NCBI GenBank assembly: GCA_009702305.1
Contig: WLIH01000041.1
Span: 1 to 10,566 of the forward strand
Source: Actinomycetota bacterium
GTDB lineage: Bacteria; Actinomycetota; Actinomycetes; Propionibacteriales; Nocardioidaceae
DNA length: 10,566 nt
Reading direction: 5' to 3'
The position numbers and the translations under genes were made by a program. The notes below the pieces were generated by a model. That model was not told where the DNA came from, searched no databases, and saw nothing but the letters and a program-made list of their open reading frames with translations. Below, in pieces: positions 1 through 6,398 of this stretch (position 1 is its first letter; every line of letters starts with the position of its first letter).

Positions 1-564
1 CTTCGGCAGCTTCTTGCGGTTGGCCTCGTCGAAGGACCACTTCCCACCGACGGGATCACCGTCCTCCACCAGCACGTCGAGGCGCCGGCGCTGCCAGGTG
101 TAGAAGTGCTGCATCCGCGCGTCGCGGGCGCCGCTCGCCTCGAAGAACTGCGCGATCTCCGCACGGCTGGTCAGGAAGCCGGGGCTCTCGAGCACGTCCG
201 CCGCCTGGAGCTCGTAGCCGCCGTCGGCGAGCGCCGCGGTCAGGTCGCGCGAGAGCCAGTCGTCCACCACGTCGTACGCCGTCACCCGTGCCGGCCGCGT
301 CTCGCGCACGACCTCGGCGAGCTGCCCGCGGCTGCTGTGCTCGGCGCTGGTCGCCAGGTAGCGCACCTCGTGGCCGGCCGCCTCCAGCCGGTCGCGGAAG
401 CGGGTCATCGACGCGCGGTGCAGCACCAGCTTCTGGGCGTGGAACGCGTACTGCCGCATCAGCAGGTCGTGCTCGATCATCACGAACACCGTGCCCGGCC
501 CGGCGTCGAGGTGCTCGACGAACAGCTGGTGGGGGAGCACCAGCCGCAGGTGCGTGCCCGTCAT
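1..564 (-). CDS. Cryptochrome/photolyase-related protein (FeS-BCP type), N-terminal part, cut by window edge
   Basis: This frame is open from the ATG at 564 to the left edge, giving the first 188 residues of a protein that in its family runs to roughly 500. It begins RLVLPHQLF, continues with VIEHDLLMRQYAFHAQKLVLHRASM, and ends at the edge with GGKWSFDEANRKKLPK; these are hallmark blocks of the deoxyribodipyrimidine photolyase-related family (PF04244), the prokaryotic (6-4) photolyase/cryptochrome group. The visible part is the N-terminal Rossmann-like domain; FAD and [4Fe-4S] binding lie in the C-terminal half, outside the window. The expected role is light-driven repair of UV lesions in DNA, with photoreception as the alternative. 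The start is 18 bases after the stop of the upstream YjbR-like gene, so the two are probably one transcript. No clear Shine-Dalgarno sequence precedes the ATG; the other nearby ATG (575) is out of frame. Confidence 0.9.
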   Translation of the reverse strand, partial: MTGTHLRLVLPHQLFVEHLDAGPGTVFVMIEHDLLMRQYAFHAQKLVLHRASMTRFRDRLEAAGHEVRYLATSAEHSSRGQLAEVVRETRPARVTAYDVVDDWLSRDLTAALADGGYELQAADVLESPGFLTSRAEIAQFFEASGARDARMQHFYTWQRRRLDVLVEDGDPVGGKWSFDEANRKKLPK

Positions 565-582
565 CGAAGCGTCATCGGTGGC

Positions 583-885
583 TCATTGGCGCTGCAGCTC
601 CCAGGCCAGGTCGATCGCCTCGCACACCGCCGCGGGGTCGGCCCGCTCGAGGTAGGCCTCGACCTTGTGGTGCGCCTCCATCCGGGGCGGGACGCCGAAG
701 GTGTCCGGGTGGCGCGCGAGCAGCGACTCGCGTCTGCTGAGCGGCACCCGGATGACGAGCGTGCCGGGGTCGTCGACGCGCACGACCAGCCGGTCGGCGA
801 CGTACCACGCCGGCCGCGCCGCGGTGCCCTTGCGCCTGACTCCCGGCAGCGACTCGGCGTAGGCCCCCACGTCGTCCGGTGTCAC
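583..885 (-). CDS. YjbR/MmcQ-like small protein
   Basis: A 100-residue protein starting with GTG (MTPDDVGAYAESLPGVRRKG) and ending in an acidic/amphipathic helix (VCEAIDLAWELQRQ). The opening T-x-D-D-V-x-A-x-A-x-S-L-P-G-V block, the central strands with RLVVRVDD and LVIRVPLSRRE, and the length of about 100 residues match the MmcQ/YjbR family (PF04237). That family has a CyaY-like fold and is often called DNA-binding, but no biochemical role is settled. The GTG is preceded by TAGGCT six bases upstream, suggesting a leaderless message, and no Shine-Dalgarno sequence is present, which supports this start. It is the first gene of a probable two-gene unit with the photolyase-related gene; whether they share a function (for example DNA repair) is inference from position only. 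Confidence 0.8.
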   Translation of the reverse strand: MTPDDVGAYAESLPGVRRKGTAARPAWYVADRLVVRVDDPGTLVIRVPLSRRESLLARHPDTFGVPPRMEAHHKVEAYLERADPAAVCEAIDLAWELQRQ

Positions 886-897
886 CGGATCAGCCTA
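886..897 (-). promoter_or_regulatory. Probable leaderless promoter of the YjbR-like gene
   Basis: On the minus strand TAGGCT (897-892) fits the actinobacterial TANNNT -10 hexamer and is followed by exactly six bases (GATCCG) and then the GTG start at 885. This is the spacing seen when transcription starts at the first base of the start codon. No convincing -35 box is found 17-18 bases further upstream (CGGCCG). Pattern seen directly; promoter function inferred. Confidence 0.45.
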
Positions 898-954
898 GGT
901 GCACCCGGGTCGCCCGGCCGGCCGAGGCACACCCCGTGCGAGGCGCGCGAGCGC

Positions 955-960
955 TACGGT
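955..960 (+). promoter_or_regulatory. Candidate -10 box for the secreted alpha/beta hydrolase
   Basis: TACGGT matches TANNNT and lies in the 124-base divergent gap. Transcription would begin near 967, giving a leader of about 43 bases that includes the GGAGG ribosome site at 998-1002. No good -35 box is visible at the expected distance, so this is a weak call. Confidence 0.3.
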
Positions 961-1009
961 GGTGGCCGCCTCGGGTGCGGTCGTCCTACCCAGCCCCGGA
1001 GGTCGCTCG

Positions 1010-2422
1010 ATGCTGCACCATCTCAGCCCGTCCCGTGCGGCGCTCGCCTCTGCCTGCGTGAGCGCCGCCCTCGTGGTGGTAGCGCCTCCTGGCACGGCCG
1101 AGACCGGTGCCGGTCCTGGTCCGGTTGCCGGACGGAGCTCGCTTCTGCCGGTGGCGCGCCCGACGGTCGAGCCGATCCCGGACGGCCTGCACGGACGGCC
1201 GTTCGTCGGTCTGCTCGAGGTCCCGCCGGGGTTCGTCGAGACCGAGTACCTCGTCAGCGGGACGGCGCGGCCCTATGCCGACCCGGCGCTCGTGACCGAG
1301 GTCTTCGCGCCCGCGCTGCCCGACCTCGATGCGCAGCCGCTGCCCGCGCTGCCCTACACCACACGTGTCGTCGTGGTCCGCCCGCGAGACCCGGGCAGGT
1401 CCAACGGCGCGGCCGTCGTGGTCTGGCACAACGTGACGTTCGGCCATGACATCGGAGAGTGGTTCAACGTCGGCGGAGAGGTGGTCGACGACGGTTGGAC
1501 CTACGTCGAAGCCAGTGTCCAGCTCGCATCCCTGCCGGCCCTGAAGGCCTTCGATCCTGTCCGCTACGCCAGCGTGGTGCTGCCCGGTGATGCCTATGCC
1601 TACGACATCTACAGCCAGATCGCCCAGGCGTTGCGACACGGCGACGGCAACGCAGGGCGACCCCTCTCCACGGTGGTGGCGTTGGGTGCCAGTCAGTCCG
1701 GCACCGCGATGGACTCCTACCTGGCCGACGTGCAGCCCCGTTTCGAGCGGGTCTACGACGGCTTCCTGCCGGCGGTCGCCAACGGACCCGACCACCACAC
1801 CGACCGCCCGGTCCTGCGGCTGCTCTCCGAGAACGAGATCGACGGCTCATCGCAGGGCGAGGACTCCCGCCACTATCGGCAGTGGGAGGTCGCCGGCAGT
1901 GCTCATGGCAGCAAGCGCGACTTCGACTACATCGGGGCGCAGGAGATGCGTGACCTCGGGTTCGACCTCGTCAATCAGCTCGCTGGCGACAACGGGCCGT
2001 TCGGGACCAGCGACTGTCGCGTCAACCGCTTCCCCACGTTCCAGAGCCACAACGCCGCACTGGCCGCGATGTTGCGTTGGATCCGGGAAGGCACCGCTCC
2101 GAAGATCCAGCCTCGGGTGCGGGTCGAGGACGGCGTGATCGTGCGCGATCGCGACGGCAACGCGATCGGTGGGATCCGCTACCCGGCCATGGCGGTGCCG
2201 ACGGCGACGTACAACAGAGGCGGTGACTGTGTGGCACTCGACGGACGCACCGAGGCCTTCAGCGCATCGCGCCTCCGGGAGCTCTACGCCACCCGACGCA
2301 GCTACGAGCGTCAGGTGCGCGCGGCGGTGCGCGCCTCGCTGCGAGCGGGGGTGCTGACCCCGTACGACGCGGCCGTGATCCGAGCAGAGAGCACGCTGTC
2401 GCCGCGTCGTCGACTGGCTTAG
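1010..2422 (+). CDS. Secreted alpha/beta hydrolase domain protein (PF20091-like)
   Basis: A 470-residue protein. The ATG at 1010 is chosen over an in-frame upstream extension because GGAGG (998-1002) sits seven bases before it and because it opens directly into a signal peptide: a short basic/polar start, a hydrophobic stretch (residues 11-25, ALASACVSAALVVVA) and a likely cleavage site near APPGTA/ET (about residue 30). The nucleophile elbow is GASQSG (Ser228), the form typical of the 'alpha/beta hydrolase domain' family PF20091; the acid is probably in SENEIDG (Glu274 to Asp278) and the base is His299 in EVAGSAHGS. Unlike the textbook GxSxG, the fifth residue is Ser, as I recall for this family. 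The natural substrate is unknown; esterase or lipase-like activity outside the membrane is the reasonable inference. The stop codon TAG is shared with the -10 box of the next gene, nine bases before its start. Confidence 0.85.
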   Translation: MLHHLSPSRAALASACVSAALVVVAPPGTAETGAGPGPVAGRSSLLPVARPTVEPIPDGLHGRPFVGLLEVPPGFVETEYLVSGTARPYADPALVTEVFAPALPDLDAQPLPALPYTTRVVVVRPRDPGRSNGAAVVVWHNVTFGHDIGEWFNVGGEVVDDGWTYVEASVQLASLPALKAFDPVRYASVVLPGDAYAYDIYSQIAQALRHGDGNAGRPLSTVVALGASQSGTAMDSYLADVQPRFERVYDGFLPAVANGPDHHTDRPVLRLLSENEIDGSSQGEDSRHYRQWEVAGSAHGSKRDFDYIGAQEMRDLGFDLVNQLAGDNGPFGTSDCRVNRFPTFQSHNAALAAMLRWIREGTAPKIQPRVRVEDGVIVRDRDGNAIGGIRYPAMAVPTATYNRGGDCVALDGRTEAFSASRLRELYATRRSYERQVRAAVRASLRAGVLTPYDAAVIRAESTLSPRRRLA

Positions 2423-2431
2423 CGTGGCGCT
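2420..2431 (+). promoter_or_regulatory. Probable leaderless promoter of the VOC gene, overlapping the upstream stop codon
   Basis: TAGCGT (2420-2425) is followed by six bases (GGCGCT) and then ATG at 2432, the leaderless arrangement. The first three bases of the hexamer are the TAG stop of the hydrolase gene. AGCG-TGG-CGCT (2421-2431) is also a short inverted repeat. No Shine-Dalgarno sequence precedes the ATG. A -35 box is not evident. Confidence 0.45.
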
Positions 2432-2869
2432 ATGCCCATCACGCTGGAGAACGTCGCCATCGCCGTCCGCGACCTGGAGGCCACGATCGCCTTCTTCACC
2501 GACCTCGGGCTGACCGTCCTCGGTCGCGACGAGGTGAGCGGCGAGTGGACCGACACCGCCGTCGGACTCGACGGCAACCACGCCAAGATCGCGATGCTGC
2601 AGACTCCCGACGGCCACGGTCGGCTCGAGCTGTTCGAGTACCTCCACCCAGCGGCGATCGAGACCGAGCCCACCCGGCCCCACGAGATCGGCATGCACCG
2701 CGTCGCGTTCTCCGTCGACGATCTCGACGAGGCGCTCGCCAGCGCCGCCCGCCACGGCTGCTACCCGCTGCGCGGCGTCGCGACGTACGAGGACATCTAC
2801 CGACTCACCTACGTCCGCGGCCCGAGCGGGATCATCGTGATGCTGGCCGAGGAACTGCAGAAGGCCTGA
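2432..2869 (+). CDS. VOC (glyoxalase/dioxygenase-fold) family protein
   Basis: A 145-residue protein with the two beta-alpha-beta-beta-beta modules of the vicinal oxygen chelate superfamily: module 1 (about residues 4-72) opens with ENVAIAVRDLEATIAFF and closes with GRLELFEYL; module 2 (about 86-141) opens with IGMHRVAFSVDDLDEAL and closes with GPSGIIVMLAEEL. In metal-dependent members the four ligands are His, Glu, His, Glu at the first and last strands of each module. Here I read Asn7, Glu66, His89 and Met137, so two of four appear replaced. The protein may therefore not act as a classical glyoxalase or epimerase; resistance, binding or a non-metal role is possible. It is cytoplasmic (no signal peptide). 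It sits nine bases after a secreted hydrolase gene but seems to have its own leaderless start, so co-function with the neighbours is not implied. Confidence 0.85.
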   Translation: MPITLENVAIAVRDLEATIAFFTDLGLTVLGRDEVSGEWTDTAVGLDGNHAKIAMLQTPDGHGRLELFEYLHPAAIETEPTRPHEIGMHRVAFSVDDLDEALASAARHGCYPLRGVATYEDIYRLTYVRGPSGIIVMLAEELQKA

Positions 2870-2925
2870 CCGCACCGCAGACGTTTTCCGGATCCCGCGT
2901 CCGATTCGTGGCATCCTCATCGGGC

Positions 2926-2941
2926 GCCTCTCGACCGAGGC
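2926..2941 (+). other. Small hairpin upstream of the esterase gene
   Basis: GCCTC (2926-2930) and GAGGC (2937-2941) form a 5-bp stem with a 6-base loop, about 30 bases before the esterase start. It could sit in the leader of that transcript. The rest of the 103-base gap (2870-2972) shows no clear -35/-10 pair. Function is unknown and the repeat is short enough to be chance. Confidence 0.2.
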
Positions 2942-2972
2942 CGACTGCTGAGTGACGACCGTAGGGGGACAG

Positions 2973-4082
2973 ATGACCAGGACCGTGCTGTCGCGGCGGC
3001 GGGTCGTCCCGCTCGTCGGGCTGCTCTGCGCGGCGATCTCGGCCCTCGGGCCGGCGGGTGTGGCGAGCGGGCAGGTGGAGCCTCCGGAGGAGGGCCCCGT
3101 CACGACCGTGGAGACCTACGTCGGGCAGGAGGTGGCTGCCCTTGACGACTACGTGCGCCTGATGGCGCTGCCATCGATCGACACCGGTGCGCGCCCCCGG
3201 TCCTCGGCCCCGATGTTCACCGGCGCCAACCCGTGTCCGCGTCCGCGGTGCTCGGACCGCGAGGTGCCCGTGCCGCCCGACGTGGAGATCACCAGCAACC
3301 TGGTGCGGGTGCTGCTGCCGACGGGCTACCGCGCGCCGCGCAACCGCGACCGTCGCTACCCGGTCGTCTACCTGTGGAACGGCGTGCGCAACGACCACGA
3401 CTCCTGGACCTACAAGACCGAGCTGATGCAGGCGTCCCAGCGCTGGCAGGCCATCTTCGTGATGCCCGCCGGCGGGAAGCTTGAGCAGGCCGGCATGTTC
3501 AGCGACTGGGCCGACGGCACGTGGGACTGGGAGACCTATCACACGCAGGTCCTGGTGCCCTGGATCGACCGCAACTACCGCACGATCCCCGGCGCCCGGG
3601 CCGCGGCGGGTGCGTCGATGGGCGCGCTCGGCGCGCTCAACTACGCCGCCCATTTCCCCGGCATGTTCAAGGCGGTGCTCAGCATCTCCGGCCTGCCCGA
3701 CACGACCGCGCTCATCGGCGAGGGCCTGCTCGGCCCGCCCGCCGAGCGGCCCGACCTGCGCAAGGTGTGGGGCGACCCGGTGCTCAACCGGGCCAACTGG
3801 GACGCCCACAACCCGATCCTCCAGATCGACAAGCTCCGTGACGTCGACCTCTACATCACGAGCGGCACCGGCTACACCGGCGATGCCGGCTCCGACGACG
3901 TGCTCACCGGTGATTTCGAGAAGAGCATCTGGGACTCGCACCGCGGATTCCTGTCGCAGCTCACGACGAAGCAGGTGCCCTACCGGGCCCGGGTCGCGAT
4001 CGGCGGCGCTCACGACTGGCCGTACTTCGACTTCATGCTCCAGTGGGCGATGCCCCAGATCATCCGCTCGCTGTCGCGCTGA
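2973..4082 (+). CDS. Secreted esterase, antigen 85/FrmB-like (PF00756)
   Basis: A 369-residue exported alpha/beta hydrolase. The ATG at 2973 is preceded by the purine-rich GTAGGGGGACAG and begins a signal peptide: basic n-region (MTRTVLSRRRV), hydrophobic core (residues 11-25) and a small-residue region around GVASGQ (about 33). A GTG seven codons upstream is open but would bury the ribosome site. SRRRVV resembles a twin-arginine motif, but the following Pro makes Sec export as likely. The catalytic serine is Ser215 in GASMG, within the AAGASMGALGALNYAAHFP block typical of PF00756; His347 lies in GGAHDWPYF, and the acid is probably Asp304 or Asp308. VVYLWNG (132-137) supplies the oxyanion-loop strand. 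Cys88 and Cys93 (CPRPRC) could form a small disulfide loop. Substrates in this family range from trehalose/acyl esters of the envelope to simple esters; the exact one cannot be read here. A hairpin follows the stop. Confidence 0.87.
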   Translation: MTRTVLSRRRVVPLVGLLCAAISALGPAGVASGQVEPPEEGPVTTVETYVGQEVAALDDYVRLMALPSIDTGARPRSSAPMFTGANPCPRPRCSDREVPVPPDVEITSNLVRVLLPTGYRAPRNRDRRYPVVYLWNGVRNDHDSWTYKTELMQASQRWQAIFVMPAGGKLEQAGMFSDWADGTWDWETYHTQVLVPWIDRNYRTIPGARAAAGASMGALGALNYAAHFPGMFKAVLSISGLPDTTALIGEGLLGPPAERPDLRKVWGDPVLNRANWDAHNPILQIDKLRDVDLYITSGTGYTGDAGSDDVLTGDFEKSIWDSHRGFLSQLTTKQVPYRARVAIGGAHDWPYFDFMLQWAMPQIIRSLSR

Positions 4083-4089
4083 GCCTCGC

Positions 4090-4123
4090 CCGTGGACTCC
4101 CGACGGGCCGTCCGCATCCACGG
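4090..4123 (+). terminator. Candidate stem-loop terminator after the esterase gene
   Basis: CCGTGGA (4090-4096) and TCCACGG (4117-4123) are a perfect 7-bp inverted repeat, and inside it GACG-GGC-CGTC (4102-4112) forms a second short stem, so the whole folds as one interrupted hairpin starting 8 bases after the stop codon. There is no U-tract, as is common for terminators in high-GC actinobacteria. Confidence 0.5.
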
Positions 4124-4153
4124 AATGTCGCCACATCGGCACGGTCGCCGAGT

Positions 4154-4159
4154 TATGTT
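4154..4159 (+). promoter_or_regulatory. Candidate -10 box for the small secreted protein
   Basis: TATGTT is the most AT-rich hexamer in the gap between the esterase and the next gene and fits TANNNT. Transcription from about 4166 would give a leader of roughly 84 bases ending in the AAAGG ribosome site (4236-4240). The -35 position is poor, so an activator or alternative sigma factor may be involved; that is inference. Confidence 0.4.
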
Positions 4160-4249
4160 GTGCGCGAGCATCGCTCTCGTGACGCTCACCACACCCTGAC
4201 CTCCTCGCCCTCCGGGGCGAAATCGCGCTCGCTCGAAAGGCACCCCCCC

Positions 4250-4606
4250 ATGATCAGTAACCACGTGAAGATGTTCATCGCCGCGCTGGTCGCAGCCCTC
4301 GCCCTCGGCGGCGGCGTGGCCCTCGCCGCGGCCGGCTCTGCCGGTGCCAACGACGGCGCCGCCCGCGCCGGCTCCTGCCAGCAGGAGAAGCAGGAGGTCA
4401 AGAAGGCGAAGAAGGAGGTCAAGCAGGCCGACACCCAGCAGGAGCGCAAGGCGGCCAAGAAGGACCTCAAGGCGGCGAAGAAGGACCTGAAGGACTGCCA
4501 GTCCTCCTCGCCCGAGCCGACCGAGACCCCCACCGAGACCCCGACCGACCCGCCGACCGACGGTGCCGGCACCTGCATCCCGGTCATTGAGATCTGCGTG
4601 CCCTGA
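4250..4606 (+). CDS. Small secreted protein with Cys-capped Lys/Ala-rich helix and PT-rich tail, function unknown
   Basis: A 118-residue protein I do not recognise. The ATG at 4250 follows GAAAGG at nine bases spacing; an open frame continues far upstream but lacks these features. Residues 1-33 form a signal peptide (MISNHVKMF, then an Ala/Leu/Gly core) with cleavage probably after one of the Ala residues 28-33. Residues 44-82 are almost entirely Lys, Glu, Asp, Gln and Ala with hydrophobic residues spaced by heptads, including two exact copies of AAKKDLK (68-81); this should be a coiled coil, charged helix or two-helix hairpin. Cys43 and Cys83 cap it at both ends. Residues 85-104 are a Pro/Thr/Glu linker (TETP repeats), and the last twelve residues hold Cys109 and Cys116 (GTCIPVIEICVP). 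An even number of cysteines in an exported protein suggests disulfides. No sorting motif (LPxTG) or membrane anchor is seen, so it is likely released. It stands alone with its own promoter and a terminator region behind it. Confidence 0.8.
   Translation: MISNHVKMFIAALVAALALGGGVALAAAGSAGANDGAARAGSCQQEKQEVKKAKKEVKQADTQQERKAAKKDLKAAKKDLKDCQSSSPEPTETPTETPTDPPTDGAGTCIPVIEICVP
4451..4492 (+). repeat. Two tandem 21-base units encoding AAKKDLK
   Basis: Positions 4451-4471 and 4472-4492 encode the identical heptapeptide AAKKDLK twice with only synonymous differences. The unit length of seven codons matches one heptad of a coiled coil, so the helix could lengthen or shorten by unit gain or loss. Confidence 0.75.
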
Positions 4607-4614
4607 TCGGCTCC

Positions 4615-4632
4615 GTGATCTGACCGGATCAC
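4615..4632 (+). terminator. Hairpin just after the small secreted protein gene
   Basis: GTGATC (4615-4620) and GATCAC (4627-4632) form a perfect 6-bp stem with a 6-base loop, eight bases after the stop codon. The stem is modest and not followed by a T-run, so it is a possible first terminator or a 3'-end stabilising structure. Confidence 0.4.
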
Positions 4633-4648
4633 CCCTGGGTCGATCGGC

Positions 4649-4665
4649 CCGCCGTTCCCCGGCGG
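4649..4665 (+). terminator. Second hairpin in the convergent gap
   Basis: CCGCCG (4649-4654) and CGGCGG (4660-4665) pair perfectly around a 5-base loop TTCCC. All six pairs are G-C, so it should be stable; no T-run follows. It may assist termination of the plus-strand transcript. Confidence 0.35.
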
Positions 4666-4718
4666 ACGTCGTCCGGTCCACGCACCACCTCAGGCCCCCG
4701 CGGTCCTGAACAGCTCTC

Positions 4719-4756
4719 GCAGACGCCCGGCTGGGCTCCTCCAGCCGGGCGTCTGC
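4719..4756. terminator. Strong bidirectional terminator (16-bp perfect stem)
   Basis: Bases 4719-4734 and 4741-4756 are exact reverse complements (arms begin GCAGACGCCCGG and end GGGCGTCTGC), separated by the 6-base loop GCTCCT. Sixteen uninterrupted pairs, mostly G-C, placed between two convergent genes, make this a strong terminator call for both directions. On the plus strand it is followed by TGCATTTC, a weak T-rich stretch. The remaining bases of the 4607-4840 gap show nothing I can identify. Confidence 0.85.
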
Positions 4757-4840
4757 TGCATTTCGGCACGCAGGAGGACGTGGGCAGCCTGAAGCCGAGG
4801 CTGATCGGTCGGTCGGCTGTGGCCTCGTGGACCACGGCCA

Positions 4841-6358
4841 TCACGTGCGGAGGTCCTCGGGATGGAGCGGGTCGGGGGCCACGCTCTTCCCCGCGGCGCG
4901 GGCGGCGCGGTCGGCCAGGTAGTCGCCGGCGATGGCGCCGAGGGGCGCATCCTCGACGCTGCGGACGACGTCACGGACAGCCAGGATCTGCCGACGCATC
5001 CGCTCGACGTCGATCGCCGCGGCGCCGAACGACGGGCTCCAGAGGGTCCAGGGGCACGAGATGATCGCGGTCGTGGGGAGCAGGTGTCGATGGAAGTGCG
5101 TGCCCACCCCGCCGAAGGACCCGAAGAGTGGGACCTGGCCATCGACCGGCGTCCCGACGCCCGGGACGACGATCACCGGACCGACCCCGTGGCGCGCGAC
5201 GGCCTCGACGACAGCCGCGCGGAGCAGCTCGCTCGGGCCCACCGGCCAGACGAACATCTCCTCGCCCCCGGTCATCTGCAGCTCTCGACCCGGCCCGTCC
5301 GGACGGGGGACCGGGTCGACCTCGACCACGCCGAGGTGCTCGATCGCGATGGTGAGCGCGACTGTCCCCTGGTCGAACTCGGCGTCGAGCTGCTCGGCGT
5401 AGCGGTGCGTGCCCTCGCGGGACATGTGGAGGTGCCCTGACGTGAAGGCGAACTCGAGCGTGCGGGGCCGGTCCTCGACGGGCAGCGCGGCGTACCACCG
5501 GGCGAGCGCCAGCACGCCCGCCGCGCCGTTCTCCTGGACCCAGGTGTTGCCGTCGGTGTGCGAGGCGATCACGATCCGCTCCGGGCTCAGGCCGGGCAGG
5601 GTGGCGATCACGTTGCGGGTCGTGCCCGGCTCGACCACGGCATTGACGCTCACCTGGGCGCGCGCCCCGTCCGCCGCGCTCGCCAGGAGCAGTTCGCGCT
5701 CATCGGCGCCGACGTAGACCGCCGGCAGATCGAAATGCGTACCGCTGTGCGGCTCGAAGAATCCCGCGACCTGGGCTCTCGGCAGATCGAGGGCGAAGAC
5801 GATCCCGGCCGCGCCGGCCTCTCCGGCCGCGACCAGGTCGGCGTGGATGGGCCGGTCGGCGAACGCCGGCCGGTCGTACACCTCGCCGGCCCGTGCGGCG
5901 CACTCGTCGGACACATGGAGTGCACCCGCGAGGAGGACGTCGTAGGTGAGGCTCGGTGCGGGGAAGTCGCGGAGCACGACGCGACCTTCTGCGTTGTCGC
6001 GGGCGATCGGGGTGTCGCGCGGCAGGTGCACGAGGTCGCCCTCCTGAGTGGTCGAGAGGGCGTAGGGCACCGCACCCACCAGGGGGACGTCGATCGCCCG
6101 GCCGTCGGCGGTGCGCACGCGGAGAGCGCCGGCGCGCTCGAGATCTCCGTCGGGCTCGGGGCGCCAGCGCAGGAGCTCGTAGACATCCGAGCGCACCTCC
6201 AGCCCCGCGATGGCCAGCAGCTCCTGCTCCAACCACGCGATCGTGGCCTCGTGAGCCTCGCTCCCCGTGCTGCGCAGCCCGGCACCTCCGAGCCGGTCGC
6301 ACCACGACTGAAGAGTCGATGCATCCACGAACGTGTCATCGTCGTTGGTACTGCCCAC
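4841..6358 (-). CDS. Divergent M28-like (PA-domain) peptidase-family protein with altered active site
   Basis: The start is put at GTG 6358, giving 505 residues: GAGGGG (6372-6367) lies eight bases upstream, whereas the GTG at 6400 overlaps a -10 box and has no ribosome site. No signal peptide is seen, so it is probably cytoplasmic. The layout resembles M28 zinc peptidases with an inserted protease-associated domain: N-terminal helical part (LRSTGSEAHEATIAWLEQEL, about 28-47), PA-like beta region (about 100-240), and a C-terminal aminopeptidase core from NVIATLPG onward. In the core, IVIASHTDGN (His267, Asp269) matches the first ligand motif, but the usual acidic D-x-S/A-G step is QENGAAG (Glu276), the usual catalytic Glu-Glu pair is replaced by SGHLHMS (His309, His311), and a later ligand position reads IEHLG (Glu340, His341). 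THFHRH (421-425) is near the C-terminal histidine position. It may be a metal protein with different chemistry, or a non-peptidase hydrolase. It is transcribed alone, ending against the strong terminator. Confidence 0.7.
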   Translation of the reverse strand: MGSTNDDDTFVDASTLQSWCDRLGGAGLRSTGSEAHEATIAWLEQELLAIAGLEVRSDVYELLRWRPEPDGDLERAGALRVRTADGRAIDVPLVGAVPYALSTTQEGDLVHLPRDTPIARDNAEGRVVLRDFPAPSLTYDVLLAGALHVSDECAARAGEVYDRPAFADRPIHADLVAAGEAGAAGIVFALDLPRAQVAGFFEPHSGTHFDLPAVYVGADERELLLASAADGARAQVSVNAVVEPGTTRNVIATLPGLSPERIVIASHTDGNTWVQENGAAGVLALARWYAALPVEDRPRTLEFAFTSGHLHMSREGTHRYAEQLDAEFDQGTVALTIAIEHLGVVEVDPVPRPDGPGRELQMTGGEEMFVWPVGPSELLRAAVVEAVARHGVGPVIVVPGVGTPVDGQVPLFGSFGGVGTHFHRHLLPTTAIISCPWTLWSPSFGAAAIDVERMRRQILAVRDVVRSVEDAPLGAIAGDYLADRAARAAGKSVAPDPLHPEDLRT

Positions 6359-6398
6359 AGCTCTGGCCCCTCGGCGTCGACGCGATCGGTCCTGGCGC

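Noticed and set aside
894..924. Chain of palindromes CCTAGG, GGTGCACC, ACCCGGGT and CGGCCGGCCG in the divergent gap
   Set aside because: Each is short and made of G/C-rich words that are frequent in such genomes. They could be operators, but nothing distinguishes them from chance.
899..1009. Extension of the alpha/beta hydrolase to an in-frame start at 899
   Set aside because: It would place 37 residues before a clear signal peptide and translate through the GGAGG ribosome site and the candidate promoter.
1847..4142. Two long minus-strand open frames (418 and 436 codons) opposite the plus-strand genes
   Set aside because: They cover the recognised hydrolase, VOC and esterase genes, have no recognisable motif, and arise from the G/C third-position bias of the real genes.
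4380..4570. Repetitive AAG/GAG and ACCGAG tracts as a CRISPR or microsatellite
   Set aside because: They are codons for a helical and a TETP-rich region in a gene with a proper start and signal peptide; there are no spacers.
4607..4718. Possible tRNA or known small RNA between the small secreted gene and the 16-bp stem
   Set aside because: No acceptor/T-arm pattern or recognised RNA motif was found; only simple hairpins are visible.
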